Positions 56,382 through 64,000 of a stretch of 64,000 nt of DNA are shown in pieces. The DNA lies in NCBI GenBank assembly GCA_009838075.1, contig VXSG01000041.1:1-64000 (forward strand), written 5' to 3'. Below the pieces are notes generated by a model. The model had not been told where the DNA came from. It ran no database searches and saw nothing but the letters and a program-made list of their open reading frames with translations. How positions within the stretch are numbered: position 1 is the first letter of the stretch; every line of letters starts with the position of its first letter. Both the position numbers and the translations under genes were made by a program. This stretch comes from Boseongicola sp. SB0665_bin_10. Lineage in GTDB: Bacteria > Pseudomonadota > Alphaproteobacteria > Rhodobacterales > Rhodobacteraceae.

Positions 56382-57381
56382 CGTGGTGAACGCGATAACC
56401 CAGCGGAAAGAGCTCGAGATCATAGCGGTCACGAATCAATCCCCAGATGCCCTTGGGAGCCTTCAACATCACCACGATGGCCACGGCACCGAGGATCATC
56501 AGGTAGCTGGTGCCGAAGTCCGCCAGGGTTTCCCGAATCGCGAAGAAGACAAGCGTGCCGATGATTGGCCCTTCCAGCGTTCCGATCCCGCCGATGACGA
56601 CGATGAAGATGACGAACGCGGTCCAGTCGTTGACCGAAAACGCGGCATCTGGCGAAATGCGCAGCTTCTGGAGGAAAATCAGCCCGCCAATTACCGCGGT
56701 CAACGCGGAGGTCACGACATAGACTTCCAGCTTCGTCCTCCAGATGTCGATGCCCAGGCCGGATGCGGCAGCTTCGCTGTCCCGGATCGCGGTGAGGGCC
56801 AGCCCCCTGCGTGACCTCAGGAACAGGTAGATGGTGCCGATGACCACGATGGCGGCGCCCAGCGCCAGCCAATAGCTCAGGGCCTCGCGGCCCGACCTGG
56901 AGGATGAAAGCGACCTGACGATGCCGACCGGCAACGATGACCCCGAGCCGCCGCCCAAGGCGGACACCTGCGCGAATGACAGGCGGAACACCTCTGCCAC
57001 CACCCATGTGCCAATGGCGAAATAGGCTCCCTTGAGTCGAAAGATGAGCGTTGCGACCGGGACCGAAACCACTGCCGCAAGGCCCCCAGCCGCAACTATT
57101 GCCGCGATCGGGTGCAGTCCGCCAAACACCGTGAGGGCAAACAGCATGTAGCCCCCGAATCCGACATAGGCCTGCTGCCCGACCGACACCAATCCCGCAT
57201 AGCCCGCCATCAAGTTCCACAGGCAGGCCAGGGACAGGTACAGGTAGATCTCGCCCATGAGCCGCATGTCGGCCCGCCCGGCCCACCAAGGCGCAAGCGC
57301 AAGCATGGCCAGCGCCACCGCCGCGACGAGCATCGCGAGGCGCGAAGCCTGCGTCGCGCGCGTGACGGCAGGCGCGCTCAA
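56356..57381 (-). CDS. livM: Branched-chain amino acid-type ABC permease LivM
   Basis: Permease of about 341 residues with some nine hydrophobic helices. LivM features are NLMAGYAGLVSVGQQAYVG near residue 50, AIRDSEAAASGLGID (the contact loop for the ATPases) and GGIGTLEGPIIGT. The start is taken as TTG 57381, which overlaps the livH stop (TTGA) and is preceded by GAGGG. Longer frames upstream lie inside livH. It pairs with LivH. Confidence 0.88.
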   Translation of the reverse strand: MSAPAVTRATQASRLAMLVAAVALAMLALAPWWAGRADMRLMGEIYLYLSLACLWNLMAGYAGLVSVGQQAYVGFGGYMLFALTVFGGLHPIAAIVAAGGLAAVVSVPVATLIFRLKGAYFAIGTWVVAEVFRLSFAQVSALGGGSGSSLPVGIVRSLSSSRSGREALSYWLALGAAIVVIGTIYLFLRSRRGLALTAIRDSEAAASGLGIDIWRTKLEVYVVTSALTAVIGGLIFLQKLRISPDAAFSVNDWTAFVIFIVVIGGIGTLEGPIIGTLVFFAIRETLADFGTSYLMILGAVAIVVMLKAPKGIWGLIRDRYDLELFPLGYRVHHDGGDRKES

Positions 57382-58244
57382 TGCTCCACCCTCGGAAACA
57401 GGCCGTTGGGGCGAACGGCCAGAACGACGAGAAAGGCGACATGTCCCGCCAGCAGCTGCCACCCCGGATCAATCTTCGCCCCAAGGGTCTGTGCGACGCC
57501 GAGAATCACGCCGCCTGCCAAGGTGCCCCAGAGATTGCCAAGCCCGCCAATTATGACGGCCTCGAAGCCGAAAATCAGTCGGCCACCCCCGATTGCCGGA
57601 TCAAAGCTCGTCCTGACTCCAAGCAGGATGCCCGCAATTGCCGTCACCCCAAGCGCCAAGGCCATCGCAAGCCCGAAGACATGAGCCTTGTTCAACCCCA
57701 TGAGCTGGGCAATTTCCTGGTTGTCCGAGACGGCGCGGAAGCCGCGTCCCAGGCCGGTGCCGTAGAAGACCCATTGCAGGACGGCGATGACGGCAACCGC
57801 GATGGCGAAGGTCAGGAGCGGCAGGATTCCCACCGCCAACCCCCCGAGGGAGATGCTGGCCGTCTCGATCACGCCGCCATTGAGCTTCTGCGGATCGGCG
57901 GAATAGCCTTCCAGCAGGGCGTTCTGGATGATGACGGACAATCCGAATGTCACGAGAAGCGGCGGCAGGATGTCATCCCCGAGCGCCTGGTTGAGCAGTC
58001 CGCGCTGCAGCGCGTAGCCGATCCCCGCCATCACGGGCATGACGATCAGGAGGGCGACGAACGGATGCACGCCCAGGATCATGGTCGTGCTGAGGCCGAT
58101 ATAGGCGGCCAGCACGATCAGGTCGCCATGGGCAATGTTGACCAGGCGCATCACGCCGAAGATCAGCGACAGCCCAGCGGCGAACAGCGCATAGAGTCCG
58201 CCCAGCAAGACGCCCTGAACCAGCGCGTTAGTCCATTCGATCAT
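57378..58244 (-). CDS. livH: Branched-chain amino acid-type ABC permease LivH
   Basis: Permease of 288 residues beginning WTNALVQGVLLGGLYALFAA, with FGVMRLVNIAHGDLIVLAAY and the ATPase contact region FRAVSDNQEIAQLMGLN (EAA-like loop). GLGNLWGTLAGGVILG lies near the end. The start overlaps the livF stop (ATGA) and its own stop overlaps livM. Confidence 0.92.
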   Translation of the reverse strand: MIEWTNALVQGVLLGGLYALFAAGLSLIFGVMRLVNIAHGDLIVLAAYIGLSTTMILGVHPFVALLIVMPVMAGIGYALQRGLLNQALGDDILPPLLVTFGLSVIIQNALLEGYSADPQKLNGGVIETASISLGGLAVGILPLLTFAIAVAVIAVLQWVFYGTGLGRGFRAVSDNQEIAQLMGLNKAHVFGLAMALALGVTAIAGILLGVRTSFDPAIGGGRLIFGFEAVIIGGLGNLWGTLAGGVILGVAQTLGAKIDPGWQLLAGHVAFLVVLAVRPNGLFPRVEH

Positions 58245-58954
58245 GCCGCCGCCACTCCAAAATACGCCTCCGTGATGTCCTCGCGGCTGACTTGGTCCGT
58301 CTGCCCCTCCAGCGAAACACGCCCTTCCTGGAGGCAGTACACGCGTGAGGACACCGCCAGCGCCCGGGATATGTCCTGCTCGACCAGGAGCGCCGTCATT
58401 CCCTCGCCGATGATGCCAGGCAACACGTCATAGATCGTTCCGATCACGACCGGGGCCAGTCCGAGACTGATCTCGTCGAACAGGATCAGTTCGGGATTGG
58501 CCATCAACGCCCGGCCGATCGCAACCATTTGCTGCTGCCCGCCGGAAAGCGACGTGGAGGCCTGGCCGCGCCGCTCGCCGAGAATCGGAAACAGGTCATA
58601 GACCTTGCCAAGCGACCACGGTCCCGGCCGGCGTGTCTTGGCACCGAGCACGAGGTTCTCCTCGACCGAAAGCGACGGAAACAGCTGCCGTCCCTCGGGC
58701 ACCAGCGCAATCCCCAAGCCGGCAATCAGATCCGCCCTCAGGTCGCCGATCGGCCGGCCACCGAAGACCACCTGGGCCGGATCATTCCGCGTCAACCCGG
58801 AAATTGACCGCATCAGCGTTGTCTTCCCGGCCCCGTTCGCTCCGATGATCGAAACGACTTCGCCCCGGTCAATGGACATGTCCACGCCGTAGAGCGCCTG
58901 GAAATCGCCATAGTGAGCGTCGAGCGCATGCAGGGACAGCAGCGAATCAGGCAT
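58241..58954 (-). CDS. livF: LIV-type ABC transporter ATPase LivF
   Basis: ATPase of 237 residues with Walker A GANGAGKTT near residue 38, signature LSGGQQQM, Walker B LILFDEIS, and the LivF-specific short C-terminus. It hydrolyses ATP to drive import by LivH/LivM. The start overlaps the livG end by 8 bases. Confidence 0.94.
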   Translation of the reverse strand: MPDSLLSLHALDAHYGDFQALYGVDMSIDRGEVVSIIGANGAGKTTLMRSISGLTRNDPAQVVFGGRPIGDLRADLIAGLGIALVPEGRQLFPSLSVEENLVLGAKTRRPGPWSLGKVYDLFPILGERRGQASTSLSGGQQQMVAIGRALMANPELILFDEISLGLAPVVIGTIYDVLPGIIGEGMTALLVEQDISRALAVSSRVYCLQEGRVSLEGQTDQVSREDITEAYFGVAAA

Positions 58955-59675
58955 CCGGGTCCACTCCGAGATAGATCTCCCTGACCGCGGCGCTGCCCAT
59001 GATCTCCCCAGGCTCGCCTTCGGCGATCTTCCTGCCGAAATCGATCACGATGAGCTTCTGGACGACGGCCAGAAGTGCATGTACGACGTGCTCGATCCAG
59101 ATGATCGTCGTGCCACTTGCGTGCACGCGATTTATCGTGTCGATCAGCTCTCCGCACTCGGCGTCCGTCAGGCCGCCCGCGATCTCGTCCAGCAGCAGGA
59201 GCTTCGGCCTGGCGGAGAGCGCGCGCGCCATTTCCAGGCGCTTTCGCTCCAGGAGGGTGAGCGCGCCGGCACGGATGTTGGCCTTGGGCAGCAGGCCCGT
59301 CGCTTCCAGGACCTCGATGGCATGAACTTCCGCCGGACCGCCGCTCAACCCGGCCCCCTGGGTCGCACCGACGAGGGCGTTCTCGAAGACCGTCATGCCG
59401 CCAAAGGGCTGCGGGATCTGGAAGGAACGGCAGATGCCCAGCCTGCAGCGCTCGGCTGCCGACGCGCCGGTGATGTCGGCCCCGCCGAACTCGATCCGCC
59501 CGGCGTCCGGCCGCAAGGCACCGGTGATCAGGTTGAACAGCGAGGTCTTGCCGGCCCCGTTCGGTCCCAGTATGCCGATGGCGGCACCCCGCTCCACGAC
59601 AAAGCTCGTCTGATCGGCAACGACAACGGCGCCGAACGACTTGCTGAGACCCGAGACCGACAGCAAGGCCGACAA
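58947..59675 (-). CDS. livG: LIV-type ABC transporter ATPase LivG
   Basis: ATPase of 242 residues: Walker A GPNGAGKTS near residue 37, the Q-loop in FQIPQPFGGMTV, signature-like LTLLERKRLEMA (LSGGQ replaced, as often in LivG) and Walker B LLLLDEIAGGL. It forms the LivG/LivF heterodimer. It lies 18 bp after the binding-protein gene. Confidence 0.93.
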   Translation of the reverse strand: MSALLSVSGLSKSFGAVVVADQTSFVVERGAAIGILGPNGAGKTSLFNLITGALRPDAGRIEFGGADITGASAAERCRLGICRSFQIPQPFGGMTVFENALVGATQGAGLSGGPAEVHAIEVLEATGLLPKANIRAGALTLLERKRLEMARALSARPKLLLLDEIAGGLTDAECGELIDTINRVHASGTTIIWIEHVVHALLAVVQKLIVIDFGRKIAEGEPGEIMGSAAVREIYLGVDPDA

Positions 59676-59693
59676 GACCCCGGCCCTCCCCTC

Positions 59694-60965
59694 TCAGCCC
59701 AGCAGCTTCAGCTTGCCGCCGACCGGAATCTGCGGCGCGTGGGCATTGGTGGTCACGACCAGGTCGAAGCCGTCGCCCTTCTTCTGCCACTGGCCCGCCA
59801 CAAGCGGGGTCTTGGTGACGTTCGGGACCGGCCCGCCCGCCCAGTTCACGTCACCCACGATGGTCGAGAGATTCGTCGACTTGATCGAATCGACCATGGC
59901 CATCGGGTCGTCCAGGTCCGCGGAGCGGGAAATCACGTCCCGCACGACTTCGAACAGGGCATGCTTGAACCCGATGGGCTGGGTCCATGGCCGCCCGCTG
60001 GCAGCCGTGTACCCGTCCGCCAGTTCCTTCGCGCCTTCACCTGTCAGCGACGAATTGAACGGATGCGTCGGCGTCCACCAGATCTCCGAGGTCAGCCCGT
60101 CGCCGCGGTCGCCGAGCGACTCGATGACGGACGGGAACAGAAGCGCCTTCCCGATCGTCACGACCTTCGGCCGGAAGCCCTGCTGCGCCGACTGCGCCCA
60201 GAAGGTCGCGAAGTCCGGCGGGATCATGTTGCCCGTGACGATCTCGCAACCGGCCTCCTTGAAGGCGGCGATGTAGTTTGAAAAATCGTCATTGAGCGGC
60301 TGATAGCGACCGGGGTCAACCAGAGTGAATCCGGCCTCCGCCAGCGGTTTCGGAAATCCAAGTTCCGGATGACCCCAGGCATTGCCGTCGGCATCATTGG
60401 GGAAGAGCCCCGCCACGGTCCTGGACACGCCGGAACCGCCCCAGAGATCCAGGAAATTGGCGATCACGTCCTCGAGGCCCCAGAAGAAATGATACGTGTA
60501 CTGGAACCCTTCCGCCGGGTTGCCGTTGCGACCGAAGAAGTAGGGCTGCCACGGGCAGTCGGTCGTGATGCACGGAACCTCGTTGACCTCGGCCTGGTCA
60601 GCGACCGGATTGGTCGTGTCGGGAGTCGATGCGGCGACGATGAGATCCACTTCCTCGCCAAGGATCAGGTCGGCAGCCACCTCGGCCGCCCGGTTCGGGT
60701 TCGACTGGCTGTCCTTGGAGATGATCTCGACGCCGTAGGACTTGCCGTTGTTGGAGATGCCGTCGGCAAATGCGGCCTCGATGCCCTGCAGGACATGCTC
60801 GTCCGCCTCGGCGAACCCCGCCAGCGGCCCTGTGCGCGGGCTGACATGACCAACGCGGATCGTCGGATTTGCCGCATATGCGCGGGTGGATGCCAGCAGT
60901 GCGGGCGCCGCCACCGTCGTGGCAAGACCGCCAAGAACCCGTCTTCTCGTTGTTCCAAGTGCCAT
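59694..60965 (-). CDS. ABC transporter substrate-binding protein (LIV type, Tat signal)
   Basis: Type I periplasmic binding protein of 423 residues. A twin-arginine signal TTRRRVLGG at 5-13 precedes a hydrophobic stretch and a cleavage region ending RAYAA. The mature part starts TIRVGHVSPRTGPLAGFAEA, the Peripla_BP_6 pattern. It should deliver substrate to LivHMGF. The ligand is unknown; the neighbouring catabolic genes argue for a carboxylate or modified aromatic rather than an amino acid. Confidence 0.92.
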   Translation of the reverse strand: MALGTTRRRVLGGLATTVAAPALLASTRAYAANPTIRVGHVSPRTGPLAGFAEADEHVLQGIEAAFADGISNNGKSYGVEIISKDSQSNPNRAAEVAADLILGEEVDLIVAASTPDTTNPVADQAEVNEVPCITTDCPWQPYFFGRNGNPAEGFQYTYHFFWGLEDVIANFLDLWGGSGVSRTVAGLFPNDADGNAWGHPELGFPKPLAEAGFTLVDPGRYQPLNDDFSNYIAAFKEAGCEIVTGNMIPPDFATFWAQSAQQGFRPKVVTIGKALLFPSVIESLGDRGDGLTSEIWWTPTHPFNSSLTGEGAKELADGYTAASGRPWTQPIGFKHALFEVVRDVISRSADLDDPMAMVDSIKSTNLSTIVGDVNWAGGPVPNVTKTPLVAGQWQKKGDGFDLVVTTNAHAPQIPVGGKLKLLG

Positions 60966-60990
60966 TGTTCCATTCCTCCCTGGATTTGGG

Positions 60991-61917
60991 TCAGTCGGGC
61001 AGAATTGCCCCGAGTTTCGTCAGATGATCGGCCACCCTCGCCTTCGTCGCGGCAAGGTCTCCGTCACGCCAGTCGCGAAAGCCCGCGCCTGCCGCCATGC
61101 CGGCGCGGCCCTGGTCAAGAAGCTCTTGCAGATACGCCGATGGAGCGGGCGCGGCATCGAGGTCGAACAGGACCTGCCTGTGGATGTCCTGGGTCAGCTC
61201 GATTCCCACGAGGTCCGCGTTTTCAAGCGGCCCGAGGACGGCCATGCGTCGGCCGAAGCTGGCCTTGACCACGTCGTCCACCGTCTCGGCGGTGCAGACG
61301 CCCTTTTCCACGAGCGAAATCGCTTCACGCCAGAGCGCGTGCTGCAAGCGGTTGCCTATGAATCCCGGCACGTCTCGTTCGACCATGACCGGAGCCTTGC
61401 CGACCTCCGAGAGCAGTTCGTGCATGGACTCGGCGCAGGCCGGGGCCGTCCATTCGGTCTTCACGATCTCGACCAGCGGAATCATGTGCGGAGGGTTCCA
61501 CCAGTGCGTGCCCATGGCGCGGTGCCGCGACGTCAGTTCCTCCATTATCGTCGTGATCCGAATGACGGACGTGTTCGATGCAAGCATCGCATCCGAAGGC
61601 GCAAATCCCTCGACTTCCGCAAAGATCGCCTGCTTGAGCGCAAGCTTTTCCGGGGCCGCCTCGAAGACGCAGGCGGCACCGTCCACCGCCGCACGAAGCG
61701 AATCGCACCGTTCGATCCTGTCGAGCACCTTGGAGACTTCTGGTTCGCTTGCGCCGAGAAGCCGTAAGCTCTCGGCAATCCTCTCCGGGGCGGATTGCAT
61801 CATCTCTCTCGAAGGATCCGTGATCGTGACCCGCCGTCCGGCCCTTGCGAATGTCAGGGCGATCCCGTGGCCCATCAGGCCGGCGCCGATTACTGCAATC
61901 TGACGATCCCCGGTCAT
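60991..61917 (-). CDS. 3-hydroxyacyl-CoA dehydrogenase family protein
   Basis: Protein of 308 residues with the NAD loop IGAGLMGHGIA at 10-20. The substrate side shows SNTSVIRIT, the catalytic His in MGTHWWNPPHMIPLVEIV, and DVPGFIGNRLQHALW. The HWWNPP variant is typical of small hydroxy-acid or carnitine-dehydrogenase-like members rather than beta-oxidation enzymes. It probably oxidises a 3-hydroxyacid. ATG 61917 lies 4 bp after the SDR stop. Confidence 0.88.
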   Translation of the reverse strand: MTGDRQIAVIGAGLMGHGIALTFARAGRRVTITDPSREMMQSAPERIAESLRLLGASEPEVSKVLDRIERCDSLRAAVDGAACVFEAAPEKLALKQAIFAEVEGFAPSDAMLASNTSVIRITTIMEELTSRHRAMGTHWWNPPHMIPLVEIVKTEWTAPACAESMHELLSEVGKAPVMVERDVPGFIGNRLQHALWREAISLVEKGVCTAETVDDVVKASFGRRMAVLGPLENADLVGIELTQDIHRQVLFDLDAAPAPSAYLQELLDQGRAGMAAGAGFRDWRDGDLAATKARVADHLTKLGAILPD

Positions 61918-61921
61918 TCTC

Positions 61922-62707
61922 CTACCCTGCCGTGTAGCCGCCGTCGGCGTAAAGAACGTGTCCTGTGTAAAAGTCGGACGCGCTCGAGGCGAGGAACAGG
62001 AGCGGCCCGGCCAGGTCCTCGGGCTCTCCAAGCCGCCCCTTCGGGACGCGGGCCAGAAACCCCTTGCGCACGGCCTGTGCGTCTTCGTTGTCCTCGAACA
62101 TCCAGGCGGTCAACGGCGAGCGGAACACCGTCGGCGCGATCGCGTTCACGGTGACGCCCGTTGGCCCGAGCTCGCATCCCAAGGCCTTGGTGATTCCGTC
62201 CACCGCGGCCTTGGAGGCGCAGTAGGCGGTGTATCCGGCGGGATGCCCCAGCAGGCCCCTTGCAGAAGACATCAGCACGATCTTGCCGCCTTCCCCCTGG
62301 GACAGCATCCGCCCGGCGGCCGCGCGGGCCATCAGCCAGCTCTGCGTGACATTTGCATCCATCACGGCAGCGAAGGTCGAGGGGTCCATCTCGTCGATCT
62401 TGGCGACCCTGTTCATGCCTGACGCGACAACGAGAATGTCGAGGCGGCCGAACGCCGCGGCCGTTTCCGCCACGAGGTTCTTGCAAGCCTCTTCGCTGTC
62501 GGGGCGGGAATTGACCTCGTGAATCTCGCCCCTGCAGGATGCCGCCACCCGCTTCAAGGCCTCGGCGTTTCCGCCGGCAAGGACGACCTTGCAGCCGGCG
62601 CCGGACAGGCACTGCGCGGCGACCCCGCCGAATGCGCCGGAGGCACCCGTGATCAACGCAACCTTTCCGGACACGTCGAACAGGGAATGAGGATCGTCCA
62701 GCGACAT
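61922..62707 (-). CDS. Short-chain dehydrogenase/reductase
   Basis: Classical SDR of 261 residues. The cofactor loop is TGASGAFGG at 20-28, the catalytic Ser region is VLMSSARGLLG and the active site YTAYCASK is complete. The C-terminus is GHVLYADGGYTAG. It is probably NAD(P)-dependent. It sits 4 bp before the 3-hydroxyacyl-CoA dehydrogenase gene, so the two may act in sequence. Confidence 0.92.
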   Translation of the reverse strand: MSLDDPHSLFDVSGKVALITGASGAFGGVAAQCLSGAGCKVVLAGGNAEALKRVAASCRGEIHEVNSRPDSEEACKNLVAETAAAFGRLDILVVASGMNRVAKIDEMDPSTFAAVMDANVTQSWLMARAAAGRMLSQGEGGKIVLMSSARGLLGHPAGYTAYCASKAAVDGITKALGCELGPTGVTVNAIAPTVFRSPLTAWMFEDNEDAQAVRKGFLARVPKGRLGEPEDLAGPLLFLASSASDFYTGHVLYADGGYTAG

Positions 62708-62711
62708 CGGC

Positions 62712-63065
62712 CTACTCCGGTCTCTTCCCGTCGGGATACGGGATCACGACGATCATCTTGCAGACATGGTTGCTGCGGTTCTCGATCTTGCGCACCTCGT
62801 CCGGAGCGATCCTGCAGCTGTCCATCGGATTCAGCACCGTTTCCAGGCCGCCGACGATCACGGTCATCTCGCCTTCGAGCACGACATACACCTTCTCGAA
62901 CGGCGTTGAATCCGGGCCCGCACCGCCGCCCGGCAGGAACTGGGACAGGCCGACCCACTGGTTTTCCGGGCCGCCATCCTCGAAGCCCTGAAGCCTGAGC
63001 CCGGTCACGCCCCAGTGGTTCGGGGCATCGTAAGGTTCGGCATCGGCAAATCGCTTGACGAGCAT
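62712..63065 (-). CDS. Cupin domain protein
   Basis: A single-cupin protein of 117 residues. Motif 1 is degenerate (LSQFLPGGGAGPDSTPFEKV with Glu, then YVVLEGEMTVIVGG) and motif 2 reads LNPMDSCRIAPDEVRKIENR. The usual His pair of motif 1 is missing, so metal binding differs. It could be an isomerase, a small dioxygenase or a sensor. The ATG shares a base with the cyclase stop. Confidence 0.8.
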   Translation of the reverse strand: MLVKRFADAEPYDAPNHWGVTGLRLQGFEDGGPENQWVGLSQFLPGGGAGPDSTPFEKVYVVLEGEMTVIVGGLETVLNPMDSCRIAPDEVRKIENRSNHVCKMIVVIPYPDGKRPE

Positions 63066-63904
63066 CAGAATTCCTCCCCGGCCTCGATGCGATAGGTCTG
63101 CCCGGGGTCCATCATCGCGACGAGACGAATGATGCAGCCGTCTCCCCGGTCCCAGTTCCACGGAAAGAACGCGAACGTGCAGCGCTTGCCGGTCACCCGG
63201 TCAAGGTCGCCGCCGACGTTCTCGATCCCGAGGATGCCGTTCGAGAACAGCTTGTTGTGCACCGGCTCCCATTCCGGAAAGTCGTCACTCCAGTCGCGAC
63301 CGCCGGACCATTCGCGGTATTCGGCCTCGAGGTGCGGCAGGATCGGGCCGTTCCGCTGCGGACCGATGGCGGTGGCCAGCGGGTGGTCGTTGGCCTGCGT
63401 GTCATGGCCCACGACCTTTATTCCCTTCTCCACCATCCAGTCAGCCGCCGAGGGCACCAGGCCCGGGCAATATGCGAAGTAGTCGCCGTCCTCGTACTGC
63501 TTGTGCCAACCGGTGTTGATGATCAGGACATCGTTCCTGCGGATCGCGTGTCCGCACGCTTTCTCGAGATCGTCGCCGGTGATCGACTCCCACATTTTCT
63601 TCGGCACGCTCACCACCAGCCCGGAGCCGAAGAAATGCGGCAGCGGCACCTCGTCGATGAACGGCGTGCCCTGGACCACATGGGCGGGAGCGTCGATGTG
63701 GGTCGTCACGTGCATTGTGGTCGTGATGGTCTGGCTGAGCACGCCGGACTTGGCCATGTAATGCTGGCGATCGATCTGCACGTCCTTGAAATACGGCCAG
63801 TTCGGACACTGAAAGCCGTAGCGATGGCTGAGGTTCACGAACTCCAGCCCCATGTCGTTGTCGTCGTTTGCCTGGAAGTCTATTCCGCGAATTGTAACGC
63901 TCAT
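63065..63904 (-). CDS. Cyclase family protein (kynurenine formamidase-like metal hydrolase)
   Basis: Protein of 279 residues with the cyclase-family metal motif MHVTTHIDAPAHV (H65, H69, D71, H75). NDVLIINTGWHKQYEDGDY and VVGHDTQANDHP follow. The family includes kynurenine formamidase and isatin hydrolase, which open amide or lactam bonds using zinc or manganese. GGAG is 6 bases before ATG 63904. It is the first gene of a nine-gene operon running to 54738. Confidence 0.88.
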   Translation of the reverse strand: MSVTIRGIDFQANDDNDMGLEFVNLSHRYGFQCPNWPYFKDVQIDRQHYMAKSGVLSQTITTTMHVTTHIDAPAHVVQGTPFIDEVPLPHFFGSGLVVSVPKKMWESITGDDLEKACGHAIRRNDVLIINTGWHKQYEDGDYFAYCPGLVPSAADWMVEKGIKVVGHDTQANDHPLATAIGPQRNGPILPHLEAEYREWSGGRDWSDDFPEWEPVHNKLFSNGILGIENVGGDLDRVTGKRCTFAFFPWNWDRGDGCIIRLVAMMDPGQTYRIEAGEEF

Positions 63905-64000
63905 CGTTCTCCCCAAGATTCACCTTCTTCCCGCATTATGGTGCATATGTATCGCATTGCGGTCAAGTGTTGCCTTGCCGTCATTGCCCCGATAGGCTGC
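63905..64000 (-). promoter_or_regulatory. Upstream region of the catabolic operon
   Basis: On the minus strand CTTGACC is a candidate -35; a CATAAT sequence follows about 20 bp later, longer than ideal. Between them ATGCGATACATATGCACCAT has partial dyad symmetry and could bind a GntR-type regulator. Weak evidence; the window ends here. Confidence 0.3.

Overview
The window is GC-rich chromosomal DNA from an alphaproteobacterium. Gene content and order recall Rhodobacterales and relatives: bolA / J-protein / cobS / cobT, hflK-hflC-DUF2065, dnaG-rpoD, nrdR-ribD ... ribE ... ribB-ribH-nusB, and pcm-tolC. The species cannot be named from the sequence. No ribosomal RNA, CRISPR array or phage structural gene is visible. 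Two tRNAs are present, tRNA-Leu(TAG) and tRNA-Cys(GCA).

Region by region. 1-476: a collapsed IscB gene. 486-9310: housekeeping block (acyltransferase, gatB, bolA, J protein, cobS, cobT, aminopeptidase P). 9357-14215: mobile-element scars: an IscB C-terminal fossil, an apparently intact tnpB element that cuts off a ClC channel gene, tig, and a second deleted tnpB fossil next to tRNA-Leu. 14453-20948: rpiA, gor, hflK-hflC-DUF2065, sdaA, nusB. 20475-35573 is essentially one riboflavin operon on the minus strand (nrdR-ribD-ribE-ribB-ribH-nusB) opened at two places. Between ribB and ribE sit a TAXI-type TRAP transporter and a HipBA toxin-antitoxin pair. Between ribE and ribD sit a second HipBA pair, carried between tnpB-type element ends, and a decayed IS1595-family element with a clean 8-bp target duplication. 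35665-46435: DHFR-like reductase, SDR, rpoD, dnaG, glutamate dehydrogenase, quinone reductase, small membrane protein and lipoprotein, hom. 46691-49888: membrane protein, tolC, isoaspartyl methyltransferase. 49960-51487: IS1634 and IS110 debris around tRNA-Cys. 51800-54700: a small catabolic cluster (tautomerase, haloacid dehalogenase, HCCA-isomerase-like protein, SDR) with a ruined MFS transporter and a ruined LysR regulator. 54738-63904: a minus-strand catabolic and transport operon with cyclase/hydrolase, cupin, SDR, 3-hydroxyacyl-CoA dehydrogenase, a five-gene LIV-type ABC transporter and a sulfatase.

The most unusual feature is the repeated use of compact, nuclease-associated ends. The tnpB element at 10943-12449 has inverted terminal repeats sharing a TACCTAAGTTGAC core. 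The same ends, including the last codons of a tnpB gene, bracket hipBA number 2 at 30235-32501, so a toxin-antitoxin cargo appears to have replaced the nuclease. HipBA number 1 is instead bracketed by 54-bp structured direct repeats. Together with two IscB fossils and a deleted tnpB fossil, this suggests a genome where RNA-guided-nuclease transposons are active or recently active and where addiction modules travel in related frames. Identities come from motif and family recognition by eye. No database search was run.
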